Origin: Rhizobium sp. BK251
GTDB lineage: Bacteria > Pseudomonadota > Alphaproteobacteria > Rhizobiales > Rhizobiaceae
Reading direction: 5' to 3'
Length of the DNA: 64,000 nucleotides
NCBI RefSeq assembly: GCF_004345245.1
Contig: NZ_SLUQ01000017.1
Span: 18,389-82,388 of the forward strand
The notes under the pieces are model-generated. The model was not told where the DNA came from, searched no databases, and worked only from the letters and a program-made list of their open reading frames with translations. Position 1 is the stretch's first letter. Each line of letters starts with the position of its first letter. Shown piece by piece: positions 24,448 through 33,253 of the stretch. The translations under genes were made by a program, and so were the position numbers.

Positions 24448-25928
24448 GCTGCCGCCGCCTTATTGGCGTGAAGTGCGCCATCGAGCGTGTAGGAGTCGAG
24501 CATCTGGTCGACCAGCCTGGTGCGTGAGTCCCAGTCGCATGTGCGGTAACTGTGGTTCTTGGTGACGAAGTTCGCCCCCGCGTAGAACATCTCGTATTGG
24601 GTATGCCTGGAGGCAAACTCGGAGCCAATCGCGTCCCAGGCGAGTTTGAAAAGCTTGACCCTGCCTTCGCTGCTCGTGGCGGGCGATTGCTGTGTTTTCT
24701 CGATCATGGCCCTCAACAGCGGATCGGCGAAGTCATCGACGCTGGAGGGCAGCATTATCAGCCCGCCGCCCGCCAACTCCCTGAGCGTCGAAATGACCTC
24801 TGGGTAAAGCCTCTGGGTGAGCACCTGCGCCGAATAGAGGGTGTGGGCATCCGGAACGAAATACTTGCCATGGGCTTGCCCCTTGACTTCCATGGCGTGC
24901 ACGAGCGCGTCGACCATCGCGCTCTGTGCGGCGAGGAGACCGAGCGTCTCGCGCACCTGCGGGAAATTGATGATGCCGTTGGTTTCCGCGATACGGTGCG
25001 CCAGTCCCAGTTGGAAGCGCATCTTCACCATCAAGCGGATTTGCGCCTGATAGTTCTGCAGGACATGGGCGGGCGTTGCATGGAACTGCCGCTGGCACAT
25101 GCCGATGTCCTGATTGATGAAGACCCGGTCCCAGGACACTTTGACATCTTCGAAATAAAGTACCGCATCGTTCTCGTCGAAGCGGGTGGAGAGCGGATTG
25201 TCGAAGACGCTTGTCGCGTGCTCCTCATAAGATTTGCGGGACATGATCCTCAAACCGCGAGCGTTCATCGGGATCGCAAAGGAGACCGCATAGGGCTCGT
25301 CGCCCTCAGTGAGCGGCTGGATACAGGTGACCAAGACCTCGTTCGCCAAGATGCCGCCGGTCGCCAGCATCTTCGCACCGCGTATCGTCAAGCCTTCCTG
25401 ATCCTGGTCGACGACACCCGCCGTCAAGGTGCGGTCCTGTTGCTGGCTCGCGGCCTTGGAGCGGTCTGCCTGCGGGTTGATGATCACATATGTCAGGTAA
25501 AGGTCGTTGTCGCGGGCGTAGCGATAGTAGTCTGCCAACGCTGCGGCGCGATGCGGATCATAGGCTTCAAAAATCTCGGCACCCATCATCATGCCGGCAA
25601 GACAGGAGGCGACGTGGTCGGGGGCTCGGCCGAGAAAGCCACAATGCAATGTTGCCCAAGCCTCGAGCGTCTTGCGGCGCTCCACGAGTTCGGCATAGGT
25701 TTTCGGCATCTGCCATATGCGGCTTGCGCGATCGCCGGACTCCACCGTATCGAATGTCATAAGTGATCGGTTCTCATCGGCGCTTTGGAAATCGTAAAGC
25801 CGTCCGACGGAGCGGATGGTTTCGCGAAAGGCCGGATGCGTCGTCACGTCACCCGCAAGCTGGCCATTGATATACACCTGCCTGCCGTCACGCAGGGTCT
25901 CGGTATGCTGCGAACCTGTTTTCAGCAT
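24444..25928 (-). CDS. HpaB-type flavin-dependent monooxygenase
   Basis: A 494-residue protein of the 4-hydroxyphenylacetate 3-hydroxylase (HpaB/PvcC) family, which uses free FADH2 and O2 to hydroxylate phenolic substrates. Seen: DGRQVYINGQLAGDVTTHPA at the start, DLYLTYVIINPQADRSKAAS, GLTIRGAKMLATGGILANEV, the substrate loop DNPLSTRFDENDAVLYFEDV, and C-terminal SEFASRHTQYEMFYAG. GAGGGAAAAG precedes the start. The flavin reductase gene is immediately upstream, a cupin gene overlaps downstream, and a GntR regulator leads the operon. The phenolic substrate cannot be read from the sequence. Confidence 0.9.
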   Translation of the reverse strand: MLKTGSQHTETLRDGRQVYINGQLAGDVTTHPAFRETIRSVGRLYDFQSADENRSLMTFDTVESGDRASRIWQMPKTYAELVERRKTLEAWATLHCGFLGRAPDHVASCLAGMMMGAEIFEAYDPHRAAALADYYRYARDNDLYLTYVIINPQADRSKAASQQQDRTLTAGVVDQDQEGLTIRGAKMLATGGILANEVLVTCIQPLTEGDEPYAVSFAIPMNARGLRIMSRKSYEEHATSVFDNPLSTRFDENDAVLYFEDVKVSWDRVFINQDIGMCQRQFHATPAHVLQNYQAQIRLMVKMRFQLGLAHRIAETNGIINFPQVRETLGLLAAQSAMVDALVHAMEVKGQAHGKYFVPDAHTLYSAQVLTQRLYPEVISTLRELAGGGLIMLPSSVDDFADPLLRAMIEKTQQSPATSSEGRVKLFKLAWDAIGSEFASRHTQYEMFYAGANFVTKNHSYRTCDWDSRTRLVDQMLDSYTLDGALHANKAAAA

Positions 25929-25938
25929 GACTTTTCCC

Positions 25939-26463
25939 TCAGTAGTGGATGGCCAGCGGCCAGGACGCTTCGTCGTTCACTTCGGACTCCAGTGCAGCAT
26001 ACCGCCCCCTGCTGAACACAAGTGGCCGGCGATCCCGGAACGATAGAAATGAGTTTACCTTCCCGATGAACAGCAGATGGTCACCGCCCTCGTGGACAGC
26101 CCAGCGCGTGCAATGAAACAACGCTGCGGCACCGGGCAGGACGAGGCCGCACCCCGCCTTCAACTGGCAAGCTATTCCTTCCCATTTATTGGTCAGAGGC
26201 CGAGAGAAGCGGCTCGACAAATCTGTCTGATTTTCCGAGAGGACGTTGATCGTGTAGCCTTCTGCCTTTGTCCACAGGGGGAGGCTGGCGGCACGATTAT
26301 CGATGCTGAACAGGATCAACGGTGGATCAAAGGAAAGCGAATTGAAAGAGCTTATCGTCACACCGATTTTATCCATGCCGATCACGCTCGTGACCACGCA
26401 TACTCCGGTGGGGAACTGCCCTAACGCCTGCCTGAATGCGCTTACGTCAAAGACTGGTTCCAT
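25939..26463 (-). CDS. HpaC-type flavin reductase
   Basis: A 174-residue flavin reductase-like protein (FMN-binding split barrel). FRQALGQFPTGVCVVTS is the family's N-terminal signature, TISSFNSLSFDPPLILFSID the flavin site, and FTC-like ALFHCTRWAVHEGGDHLLFI the second half. It would reduce FAD with NADH and feed the HpaB-type oxygenase encoded 10 bases downstream. GAGGG lies before ATG 26463. Confidence 0.9.
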   Translation of the reverse strand: MEPVFDVSAFRQALGQFPTGVCVVTSVIGMDKIGVTISSFNSLSFDPPLILFSIDNRAASLPLWTKAEGYTINVLSENQTDLSSRFSRPLTNKWEGIACQLKAGCGLVLPGAAALFHCTRWAVHEGGDHLLFIGKVNSFLSFRDRRPLVFSRGRYAALESEVNDEASWPLAIHY

Positions 26464-26548
26464 CCCGGACCCTCGGTATTGTTTTGATCTATCCTATGCC
26501 TGTTCCTGCAATTTCGGTTTCCACGGTGGTGTCGAATGCGGGAGGCCG

Positions 26549-27247
26549 CTATCCTGCCCGCACGTTCGACGACCAATCGCCGAACAGCGGCGCTCGCAGC
26601 GCCGCGAGTGTCAATTCCAAGTGCGTGCCGACCGCGGCGACCGCCCGATCTGCCGCTGATTCACGGATGGCCTGCGCGATCGCCCCGTGTTCGGTCAGCA
26701 CTTCATCAATACGGCGGCCAACAGAGATCGCATGCACACCCATTCGAACCTGCCGGTCACGAAGGCTTTCATAGAACGCCGCGAGTATCGGGTTTCCCGC
26801 AGCCCTTACAATCGTACGATGAAACTCCCTATCGCGCTCTATGAAGGCGACAGGATCGTTTCGAACCTGTTCCTGCACAGCGATCAGTCGGTCCAGTTCG
26901 TCAGCCACCGCACCGCCGAAGCGGCTCGCTTGCTGCGCGCACCACTCCTCCACCAACCGGCGCGCCTGCATGATTGAGACCACCTCTGCATCCGTGATCG
27001 GCGAGATATACGCGCCCTTCTTCGGCAGAATCTTCAGCAGCCCGTCAGCCTCGAGTCTCAAGAAAGCTTCTCTGACGGGTGTCCGCGACACACCAGTTTC
27101 CCGACACACCTGCGATTCCGTCAGGAATGTTGTCTCATCGCGCGGCAAGGTCAGCACATATTGTTTCAGCCAGGCATAGACCACGTCTTGCGCAGCTTCG
27201 GGGCGCTGGCCGGCGGCGACACGATCTGAACCATCGCTTAACGTCAT
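26549..27247 (-). CDS. GntR-family (FCD) regulator of the hpaB-type operon
   Basis: About 232 residues. The N-terminal winged helix has TESQVCRETGVSRTPVREAF and LRLEADGLLKILPKKGAYIS; the all-helical FCD domain follows (VVSIMQARRLVEEWCAQQAS, DREFHRTIVRAAGN, ELTLAALRAPL). His residues in the FCD domain suggest a metal-assisted carboxylate ligand. Starts at 27304, 27253 and 27247 are all possible. I prefer 27247 because the operator-like palindrome at 27254-27265 would otherwise lie inside the coding sequence. It leads the operon with the flavin reductase, monooxygenase and cupin and probably represses it. Confidence 0.85.
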   Translation of the reverse strand: MTLSDGSDRVAAGQRPEAAQDVVYAWLKQYVLTLPRDETTFLTESQVCRETGVSRTPVREAFLRLEADGLLKILPKKGAYISPITDAEVVSIMQARRLVEEWCAQQASRFGGAVADELDRLIAVQEQVRNDPVAFIERDREFHRTIVRAAGNPILAAFYESLRDRQVRMGVHAISVGRRIDEVLTEHGAIAQAIRESAADRAVAAVGTHLELTLAALRAPLFGDWSSNVRAG

Positions 27248-27253
27248 GTACAT

Positions 27254-27265
27254 CTTGTATACAAG
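27254..27265. promoter_or_regulatory. GntR-type operator palindrome
   Basis: CTTGTATACAAG is a perfect 12-bp palindrome containing the T-G-T...A-C-A core used by FCD-type GntR regulators. It is 6 bases from the preferred start of the GntR gene, suggesting autoregulation. On the minus strand a TTGACT sequence (-35-like) lies 15-17 bases before it. Confidence 0.65.
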
Positions 27266-27568
27266 TGGCTTACGAAAGTCAATATTGAGGGAGTTCTGGG
27301 TCAAGGACTGAAGAGCAGAAGGTCACCGCTTCTTATGGGCGAACCTGTCCTCCCGCGAGCGCTACTTCGCGCCTCTCTTCAAGAGCATGAGCTCCGCCGG
27401 AACATTCGCCGAAGCTGCGGAAACTTGCAGCCCAAAGGAAATCAGTGTTGGCGAGATGATTGCCGGATCACCCTGTTGGGTCCGTCGGTCACATATTCCA
27501 CCTGGCGCGCCGACCCGCTGGGTTGCGTCTCAGGTTTCCTGCCCAGTCACAGGATCGGCTCCCGCCGC

Positions 27569-28411
27569 CTAGTCAATCGGCTGTTCGGCCGCCATGACAT
27601 CTCGCACCTGGTCGATCTTGCCGACGGCAGGACCAACACCGAGAACATCCTTCGCCCATGCCATCACAGCCGGGTCCGCCACCACGGCATCGCCTGGCTG
27701 CTCAACTGTGCCGATATCCTTGTTTGCTGCCGCCATAAGGGCTGCGCTCAGGGCCTCGTCGCTGAGTGCCGGATCCGTCGGGACGACATCGACGCCGTTG
27801 TCCAACTCGAACTGGGCATACGCCACAACGTAGTCACGGATGGCAGCCATGCGAGGATCGTTGGAGTTGAGGTACGCCCGATAATTGCGGTTCAGAGAGT
27901 TCAGGCCGCCAAGCTTTGCAGCCAGATTGGAACTGAGGATAGGCTCCTCCACTTCGTCCGAAGCAATAGTCGGCCTTTCGGGCCTTGGCGAAGGCTTGGC
28001 CACTTTCAGATGCACTTTGTCGGCCTTCGGGGAAATGTTGGCGATTTCGGTTCCGGCCTTTCTGAATGCAACGCGCTTTTCTTCGTTCTTGTGGAAAAGC
28101 TTCCCGAATGCCGTCGCTATCGGATCGCTTGATCTGCCGGTTGCGCTCTTCTCGCGAGAAGACAGACCAGAATTTCCGTGATGGGCAGAGGCGTGGGTCT
28201 CTCCCGCGCTCTTGCCGCCACCATTCCCGTCGCTGCTTCCTCGGCCATTGCCGCCACCATTTCCACCGCCATTGCCACTACCGTTTCCATTGCCGGCGAG
28301 GGCAGTCGATGTGATGAGCTTCAGCGGGCTCTTCAGATCCAAAACGACTGGCGCGGCAGTAAGTATCGCTGACACGGAGGCCACAAACGTCAGACTCGCG
28401 ATTTTTCCCAT
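27569..28411 (-). CDS. Exported protein with a Gly/Asn-rich linker
   Basis: A 280-residue secreted protein of no known family. The signal peptide is SLTFVASVSAILTAAPVVLD (residues 4-23). After it comes a low-complexity stretch rich in Gly, Asn and Ser (about residues 40-70, GNG repeats), then a charged linker and a C-terminal folded part (LNSLNRNYRAYLNSNDPRMA, AIRDYVVAYAQFELDNGVDV). ATG 28411 has GGAGGGATGG before it. It is monocistronic. The C-terminal part resembles cell-surface proteins found next to rhizobial polysaccharide or hemolysin-like genes only in composition; no function is claimed. Confidence 0.75.
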   Translation of the reverse strand: MGKIASLTFVASVSAILTAAPVVLDLKSPLKLITSTALAGNGNGSGNGGGNGGGNGRGSSDGNGGGKSAGETHASAHHGNSGLSSREKSATGRSSDPIATAFGKLFHKNEEKRVAFRKAGTEIANISPKADKVHLKVAKPSPRPERPTIASDEVEEPILSSNLAAKLGGLNSLNRNYRAYLNSNDPRMAAIRDYVVAYAQFELDNGVDVVPTDPALSDEALSAALMAAANKDIGTVEQPGDAVVADPAVMAWAKDVLGVGPAVGKIDQVRDVMAAEQPID

Positions 28412-28795
28412 GCTCCATCCCTCCGAATCATGAGCTCTACGAGCTCCCATCATGATGCTTGAGGATATTATGGCACCGAATTGTGGCAACAAGCCACTGG
28501 TCGGGCGGCGATGGGCAAGGATAGGAATCGCGCACTATGGTTGGAAAGGCCCTTAGATTTCGTCTGAGTGGCCACAACGGAGTCGCGAAAATCGAAGCCT
28601 GTTGAGGAGATCGGGGCTTGCTTGCCTCGCGCGCCTGGGCTGCGTCCGCGCCACCACGCCGGCTCCTATTCGGCTTTCGTCAGTGGTCCGGGCAGCACTA
28701 CATTGAAGTGGTCTGCCATGAACCCGTGGACCCAATTCGGGGCATTTCGATCTGTTGGCGGCGATCATTCTGACCGAAAACCAAAGCAAGGAGCT
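28412..28795. other. Intergenic region
   Basis: It contains the leader of the exported-protein gene and no supported coding region. A short plus-strand stretch near 28670-28770 (FGFRQWSGQHYIEVV) looks mildly protein-like but has no start or family. Confidence 0.35.
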
Positions 28796-29371
28796 CTACG
28801 TTCGATTGCCTTCGCAGTCTGGCCGTGAGGCCGTTAGTGGAGCTTCCATGAAGATGAGGTGATTGCGCAGTTCAGGAGGCGCTTCGTAATATGCCCCGAT
28901 CTCCTGGAAACCAAGAGATCGGTAGAGGCCAAGCGCTTCACCGTGATTACGGCCGGTATCCAACCGCATGGTCATGTAACCCCGCTCGGCAGCCACTCGC
29001 ACGATGTTCTCGGCGAGTCGGCGGCCCAACCCCAAGCCTCGCCCCTCCGGACCGACGAACATGCGCTTCATCTCGCATATGTGATCATCAATCCGCTGCA
29101 TCATCACACAGCCAACCACCTTTCCGTTCAGTCGGGCAACAAGGATTTCCCCGTCTGGAGCCGCGTGAATCTTCGGCAGGCTGTCCACGAGCGCAGCCCA
29201 TTCTTCTGGCGTGTAGTAACGGTCGACGAACCAAGCATTTTCGCCATAGCGCGACCGGCACCAGTCGATAAAGTCGTTGCACAAGGCTCGAATGGCTGGA
29301 AAATCGCCAGGCCCGGCTGGGCCAATCTCCGCGTTCTGTTCCACTTCTGTACCCCACTCGCTACGCGCCAA
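28796..29371 (-). CDS. GNAT-family N-acetyltransferase
   Basis: A 191-residue GNAT enzyme using acetyl-CoA. Motif A is EMKRMFVGPEGRGLGLGRRL (R/Q-x-x-G-x-G/A loop). Strand beta-6 and the following segment are YMTMRLDTGRNHGEALGLYR and SLGFQEIGAYY. The start is TTG 29371 with GGGAGGGG in front. The substrate is unknown. It lies downstream of the uronate operon on the same strand but 90 bases away, so co-transcription is uncertain. Confidence 0.85.
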   Translation of the reverse strand: MARSEWGTEVEQNAEIGPAGPGDFPAIRALCNDFIDWCRSRYGENAWFVDRYYTPEEWAALVDSLPKIHAAPDGEILVARLNGKVVGCVMMQRIDDHICEMKRMFVGPEGRGLGLGRRLAENIVRVAAERGYMTMRLDTGRNHGEALGLYRSLGFQEIGAYYEAPPELRNHLIFMEAPLTASRPDCEGNRT

Positions 29372-29463
29372 TCAGCCCCTCCCTTTCGCTATTCCGCCCG
29401 GTCCTCTTTTGCCCGCTCGATGAATTTCCCGGCGACCGCCCATGCCAGAGCCAGCGCCCTATC

Positions 29464-29796
29464 CTAGAGGAAATCGTCGCGCCTCGGGGTGAAAGTGTCA
29501 ATCAGCAGTCCCTTTTCGAGGGCGACAACGCCATGGACGAGGTTGGGAGCGACGATGAAGCTGGAGCCGGCATCGAGCCGCGTGGTGACGCCATCGACGG
29601 TGACGTCGAAGGCACCTTCGGCGACATAGCTTACCTGCGTGTGTGGATGTGAATGCAACGCGCCGATGGTGCCGGGATCGAAGCTGAAGGCGACGAGCAT
29701 CATTTCCGGGCGGTGCGACAGCACGGCACGCCTGTTGCCGGTCGCGACCTCCGTCCAGGTGATGTCATGGGGAAGCGTATAATGATCGGCCATCAT
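29464..29796 (-). CDS. kdgF: KdgF-like cupin (unsaturated uronate linearisation)
   Basis: A 110-residue cupin closely resembling KdgF, which opens 4,5-unsaturated galacturonate (from pectin) to the linear 5-keto-4-deoxyuronate. The metal-binding motif is ALHSHPHTQVSYVAEGAFDV (two His, Gln, Glu), and the second motif is APNLVHGVVAL. AGGAG lies 3-6 bases before two successive ATG codons, either of which may be the start. It is the last gene of the transporter-kduI-kduD operon, 6 bases after kduD, which fixes its role. Confidence 0.88.
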   Translation of the reverse strand: MMADHYTLPHDITWTEVATGNRRAVLSHRPEMMLVAFSFDPGTIGALHSHPHTQVSYVAEGAFDVTVDGVTTRLDAGSSFIVAPNLVHGVVALEKGLLIDTFTPRRDDFL

Positions 29797-29802
29797 AATC
29801 TC

Positions 29803-30558
29803 CTATCGGGCGAGCCAGCCGCCATCGACCGGCAGCACCGTGCCATGAACATAATCAGAGGCGCGCGAGGCAAGATAGACCGCCGTGCCCACCATATCCT
29901 CCGCCTTGGCCCAGCGGGCGGCCGGGATGCGCTTCAGGATATCCGCGCTTCGCTCCGCATCAGCGCGAAGTGCCTCCGTATTGTTGGTCTCGACATATCC
30001 GGGCGCGATCGCATTCACATTGATGCCCTTCGATGCCCATTCGTTCGCCAACAGTCGGGTGATACCGGCGAGCCCGCTCTTCGATGCCGTGTAGGATGGA
30101 ATGCGAATGCCGCCCTGGAACGATAGCAGCGAGGCGATGTTGATGATCTTCGCCGGCGTCTGACGAGCCAATACGACCTTCGCGAAAGCCTGGCAGAGGA
30201 AGAAAACTGACTTCAGATTGGTGTCGAGTACCGCATCCCAATCCTCCTCCGTAAATTCCAGTGCATCGGCACGACGGATGATGCCGGCATTGTTGACGAG
30301 GATGTCAGGCGAGGCGCCGGCGGCAAGGGCGCGTTCGATAACGGCCCTCGCCTCCCCGGTATCGGACAGGTCCGCGTTGAGCGATACGAACCGGCGCCCC
30401 GTCGATGTGACCGTGTTTGCGGTGTCGTCCATGGCCGAGCGGCCGACGCCGACAATGTCGGCGCCCTGTTCCGCCAGGCCGACCGCGATTGCCTGGCCAA
30501 TGCCGGCATTGGCGCCGGTGATGATGGCCCAGCGGCCGCTAAGATCAAAAAGGGTCAT
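29803..30558 (-). CDS. kduD: 2-dehydro-3-deoxy-D-gluconate 5-dehydrogenase KduD
   Basis: A 251-residue classical SDR. NAD-binding GANAGIGQAIAVGLAEQGAD; NNAG in DILVNNAGII; catalytic Ser in INIASLLSFQGG and Tyr/Lys in SYTASKSGLAG; C-terminal FHGT-like SDYVHGTVLPVDGGWL. KduD reduces 2,5-diketo-3-deoxygluconate (DKII) to 2-keto-3-deoxygluconate with NAD(P)H. Its ATG overlaps the kduI stop by 4 bases. The KDG kinase and aldolase are not in the window. Confidence 0.92.
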   Translation of the reverse strand: MTLFDLSGRWAIITGANAGIGQAIAVGLAEQGADIVGVGRSAMDDTANTVTSTGRRFVSLNADLSDTGEARAVIERALAAGASPDILVNNAGIIRRADALEFTEEDWDAVLDTNLKSVFFLCQAFAKVVLARQTPAKIINIASLLSFQGGIRIPSYTASKSGLAGITRLLANEWASKGINVNAIAPGYVETNNTEALRADAERSADILKRIPAARWAKAEDMVGTAVYLASRASDYVHGTVLPVDGGWLAR

Positions 30559-31397
30559 CGCAGTGCTTCCATCGGCACCTTGTCCATGTCGGTGAAGCTC
30601 ATATTGTCGCCAGCCATGGCCCAGATGAAGGCGTAGCGGCCGGTGCCGGCGCCGGAATGGATGGACCAGCCGGGAGACAATACCGCGTCATGGTTCTTCA
30701 GGACGACATGCCGGGTTTCGCGCGGCTCTCCCATGAAGTGGAAGATGCGCGTCGCTTCCTGCATGCCGAAATAAAGATAGACCTCCATGCGCCGATCGTG
30801 AACGTGCGCCGGCATCGTGTTCCAGACCGAACCCGGCTCGAACATCGTCAGCCCCACGAGCAATTGGCAGCTTTCGCAGACATCGGGATGCACATACTGA
30901 TTGATGGTGCGGGCGTTGGATTCCTCCGCTGAACCAACAATCACCTTCTTGGCCATCTCACGCGTAATATGCACCGTGGGGCATGCACGGTGAGCTGGCG
31001 CGCTCAGCAGGTAGAATAGTGCTGGTTCGGCCGGGTCACGGCTGGCAAAGCTCAAAGCGCCCTCGCCCATTCCGATGTAAAGCGCCTCCTGGAAGCCGAG
31101 CTCGTAGCGCTTTCCGACTACACTGACCGTCCCCGCTCCGCCGATATTGACGATGGCGGCCTCGCGCCGGTCCAGAAAGCGCTCAGTGCCGGTCTCAGCA
31201 ATGGCGGTGATCTCCAGAGGCTTGGCATCCGGCATGACGCCACCGACGATCATGCGATCGAGATGGCTGTAGGTGAGATTGGCTTCGCCCGGGCGAAACA
31301 TATTCTCAATGACGAAGCCGTCGCGCAAGCCCCGCGTGTCACGCCTTGCAGCGTCCTCCGGCCCGACGACCTGCCGTACTGATACTGAAATTGTCAC
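30555..31397 (-). CDS. kduI: 5-dehydro-4-deoxy-D-glucuronate isomerase KduI
   Basis: A 280-residue isomerase (E. coli 278) converting 5-keto-4-deoxyuronate (DKI) to DKII. The cupin metal site is MPAHVHDRRMEVYLYF (two His and Glu), with the distal His in PGWSIHSGAG. Other family segments: FRPGEANLTYSHLDRMIVGG, FLDRREAAIVNIGGAGTVSV. The start is GTG 31397 with GAGG upstream. It stands between the ATPase gene and kduD in one operon. Confidence 0.93.
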   Translation of the reverse strand: MTISVSVRQVVGPEDAARRDTRGLRDGFVIENMFRPGEANLTYSHLDRMIVGGVMPDAKPLEITAIAETGTERFLDRREAAIVNIGGAGTVSVVGKRYELGFQEALYIGMGEGALSFASRDPAEPALFYLLSAPAHRACPTVHITREMAKKVIVGSAEESNARTINQYVHPDVCESCQLLVGLTMFEPGSVWNTMPAHVHDRRMEVYLYFGMQEATRIFHFMGEPRETRHVVLKNHDAVLSPGWSIHSGAGTGRYAFIWAMAGDNMSFTDMDKVPMEALR

Positions 31398-31427
31398 GGC
31401 TATACCTCTTCTGTCTGGGGAATAGGA

Positions 31428-32168
31428 TCAGGTGAGCACGACATATTCGGTCAGCTGATTGATCGTCGTGTCCGCCTTGTCGACGTCGAACACCTTGGTG
31501 CCGTGGCTCATGATCACGAAACGGTCGCAGACCTGATAGGCGTGATAGATGTTGTGCGTCACCAGCACGCTCGAGACGTTCTCCGCCTTGAGCTTCAGCA
31601 CCTGGTTCAAAAGTGCCTCCGTCTCGCGCACCGACAGCGCCGAGGTCGGCTCATCGAGAAGTAACACCCGCTTCTTGAAGTAGACGGCGCGGGCAATCGC
31701 CACGGCTTGTTTCTGGCCACCGGACAGATTGCCGACCAGCGTATCGGGGGAATCGATGCCCGAAATGTGGACCGCATTCTGTAGGACCTCCATCGCGATC
31801 TCGCGCATCTCGCGCTGCCTCAGGAAGCCAAAGCGATCGGTGAGTTCGCGACCCATGAAGATATTGCGGGTGATCGAAAGGGAATCGACCAGCGCCGTAT
31901 GCTGATAGATGGTTTCGATACCGGCATCGGCCGAGTCCGACCGGCAGGTAAATGCGGTCTTCTTCCCGTCGACGCTGAGATAGCCTTCCGTCGGCTTGTG
32001 GATCCCGGAGATCAGGTTCACGGTGGTCGACTTGCCGGCGCCGTTGTCGCCGAGCAGCCCCACCACTTCGCCTTCACCGATATGGAAGCTCAGATTGCGC
32101 AACGCAGTCAGCGCGCCGAAGCTTTTCGAGATATTGTGCAGTTCGAGAAGATTAGGGGCCGACATCAC
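31428..32168 (-). CDS. Sugar ABC transporter ATP-binding protein
   Basis: A 246-residue ATPase of the CUT2 (ribose/fructose) class but with only one nucleotide-binding domain, as in the rhizobial FrcA. Walker A is GLLGDNGAGKSTTV (40-47 for the loop), Q-loop ETIYQHTAL, signature LSGGQKQAVAIARA (148-152), Walker B VLLLDEPTSAL, H-loop LVTHNIYHAY. Most CUT2 ATPases are about 500 residues with two domains. The start overlaps the permease stop. It provides energy for uronate uptake in this operon. Confidence 0.9.
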   Translation of the reverse strand: MMSAPNLLELHNISKSFGALTALRNLSFHIGEGEVVGLLGDNGAGKSTTVNLISGIHKPTEGYLSVDGKKTAFTCRSDSADAGIETIYQHTALVDSLSITRNIFMGRELTDRFGFLRQREMREIAMEVLQNAVHISGIDSPDTLVGNLSGGQKQAVAIARAVYFKKRVLLLDEPTSALSVRETEALLNQVLKLKAENVSSVLVTHNIYHAYQVCDRFVIMSHGTKVFDVDKADTTINQLTEYVVLT

Positions 32169-33184
32169 GCGAGACCTCGCCGCTCGATAAGATGGTTGAA
32201 GATGGCGGCCAGCACGATCAGTGTCGCAATAAACATGTCGAGATAGAAGCCTGGCGCGCGCAGCAGAAGCAGGACGTCGGTGATCGTGTGGATCAACAGC
32301 ACGCCGAGGAAGATGCCGATGATCGACCCACGGCCGCCGCGCAGCGACAGCCCGCCGATCACGCAGGCGGCGATCGCTTGCAGCTCCAGTCCGGCGCCCT
32401 GTCCCGGCTGCACGCTGCCGACGCGTGATGTCGCAAGGATGCCTGCCACTGCCGCCATCCCGCCGGCAATCCCGAATGCCACGAGCTTGACGCGGTTGGT
32501 ATTGATGCCGATCGCCTCCGCGGCACCACGATTACCGCCGGTCGCGAAGACATGGTTGCCGAAGCGGTGACGGTGGACGAGATAGTGAAAACCGACGACG
32601 AAGAGAACGATCCAGATAAAGGCGGCATTGATGCCGAAAAGCGTACCGGAAAACAGGCTGGTGAAGAGCGGCTCAGGGTCGAAGCGCACCTGGACGGCGC
32701 CGTTATAAAGCAGGACCGCGCCGCGCCAGAACAGCAGTCCGCCCAAGGTCACGATAAAGGAGGGCAGCCCAAAGCGCAGCGTGATGTGGGCATTGAGAAG
32801 CCCGATCATGACACCGGCCAGAATACCGAGCGGTGCTGCGACGAAGGCGCTCAACCCGGCGCCGACGAGGCTCGCCATCAGGATGGCGGTGAAGGTGTAG
32901 ACGGAGCCGATCGAAAGGTCGAACTCGCCTGATATCATCAGCACGCCGGCGCCGAGCGCCAGGCAGCCGAGCACCGGGATCGCCTTCATCAGGATTGTCA
33001 GGTTCTGCGGCGAGAGATAGCGGAACTGATCGGGATAGAGCAACGCGCCTACGATGCAGACGATCTGCAGCGTCATGAAGACGAGGAAGATCGCGCCGGC
33101 GGGCATCGCCATGATCTGCTTGAGGATCGGTTGCTTCTGAGTCCGCGACCGGGGCGCGGCACTTTCTGCGAGAATTGGTGTCAC
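32165..33184 (-). CDS. Sugar ABC transporter permease (CUT2 type)
   Basis: A 339-residue inner-membrane permease of the RbsC/FrcC type, with about ten hydrophobic segments. It begins with a charged N-terminus, then MPAGAIFLVFMTLQIVCIVG. Family marks are GVLMISGEFDLSIGSVYTFT, LGILAGVMIGLLNAHITLRF, FIVTLGGLLFWRG, FATGGNRGAAEAIGINTNRV and IGGLSLRGGRGSIIGIFLGV. The likely start is GTG 33184. It lies between the binding protein (70 bases upstream) and the ATPase (4-base overlap). Confidence 0.92.
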   Translation of the reverse strand: MTPILAESAAPRSRTQKQPILKQIMAMPAGAIFLVFMTLQIVCIVGALLYPDQFRYLSPQNLTILMKAIPVLGCLALGAGVLMISGEFDLSIGSVYTFTAILMASLVGAGLSAFVAAPLGILAGVMIGLLNAHITLRFGLPSFIVTLGGLLFWRGAVLLYNGAVQVRFDPEPLFTSLFSGTLFGINAAFIWIVLFVVGFHYLVHRHRFGNHVFATGGNRGAAEAIGINTNRVKLVAFGIAGGMAAVAGILATSRVGSVQPGQGAGLELQAIAACVIGGLSLRGGRGSIIGIFLGVLLIHTITDVLLLLRAPGFYLDMFIATLIVLAAIFNHLIERRGLA

Positions 33185-33210
33185 GGGCTGGTACTCGATC
33201 TATTGGACAC

Positions 33211-33241
33211 GGAGAACCTGCCGACATAGCCGACAGGCTCC
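33211..33241 (-). other. Intergenic hairpin between binding-protein and permease genes
   Basis: GGAGAACCTGCCG and CGACAGGCTCC can pair (one G-U and one bulge) in the mRNA between the binding-protein stop (33254) and the permease start (33184). Such hairpins commonly protect the upstream cistron and allow excess binding protein. There is no T-run. Confidence 0.5.
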
Positions 33242-33253
33242 CGTGAAACGCTG

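Noticed and set aside
24552..25766. Plus-strand open frame of about 404 codons
   Set aside because: Shadow of the HpaB-type monooxygenase on the other strand.
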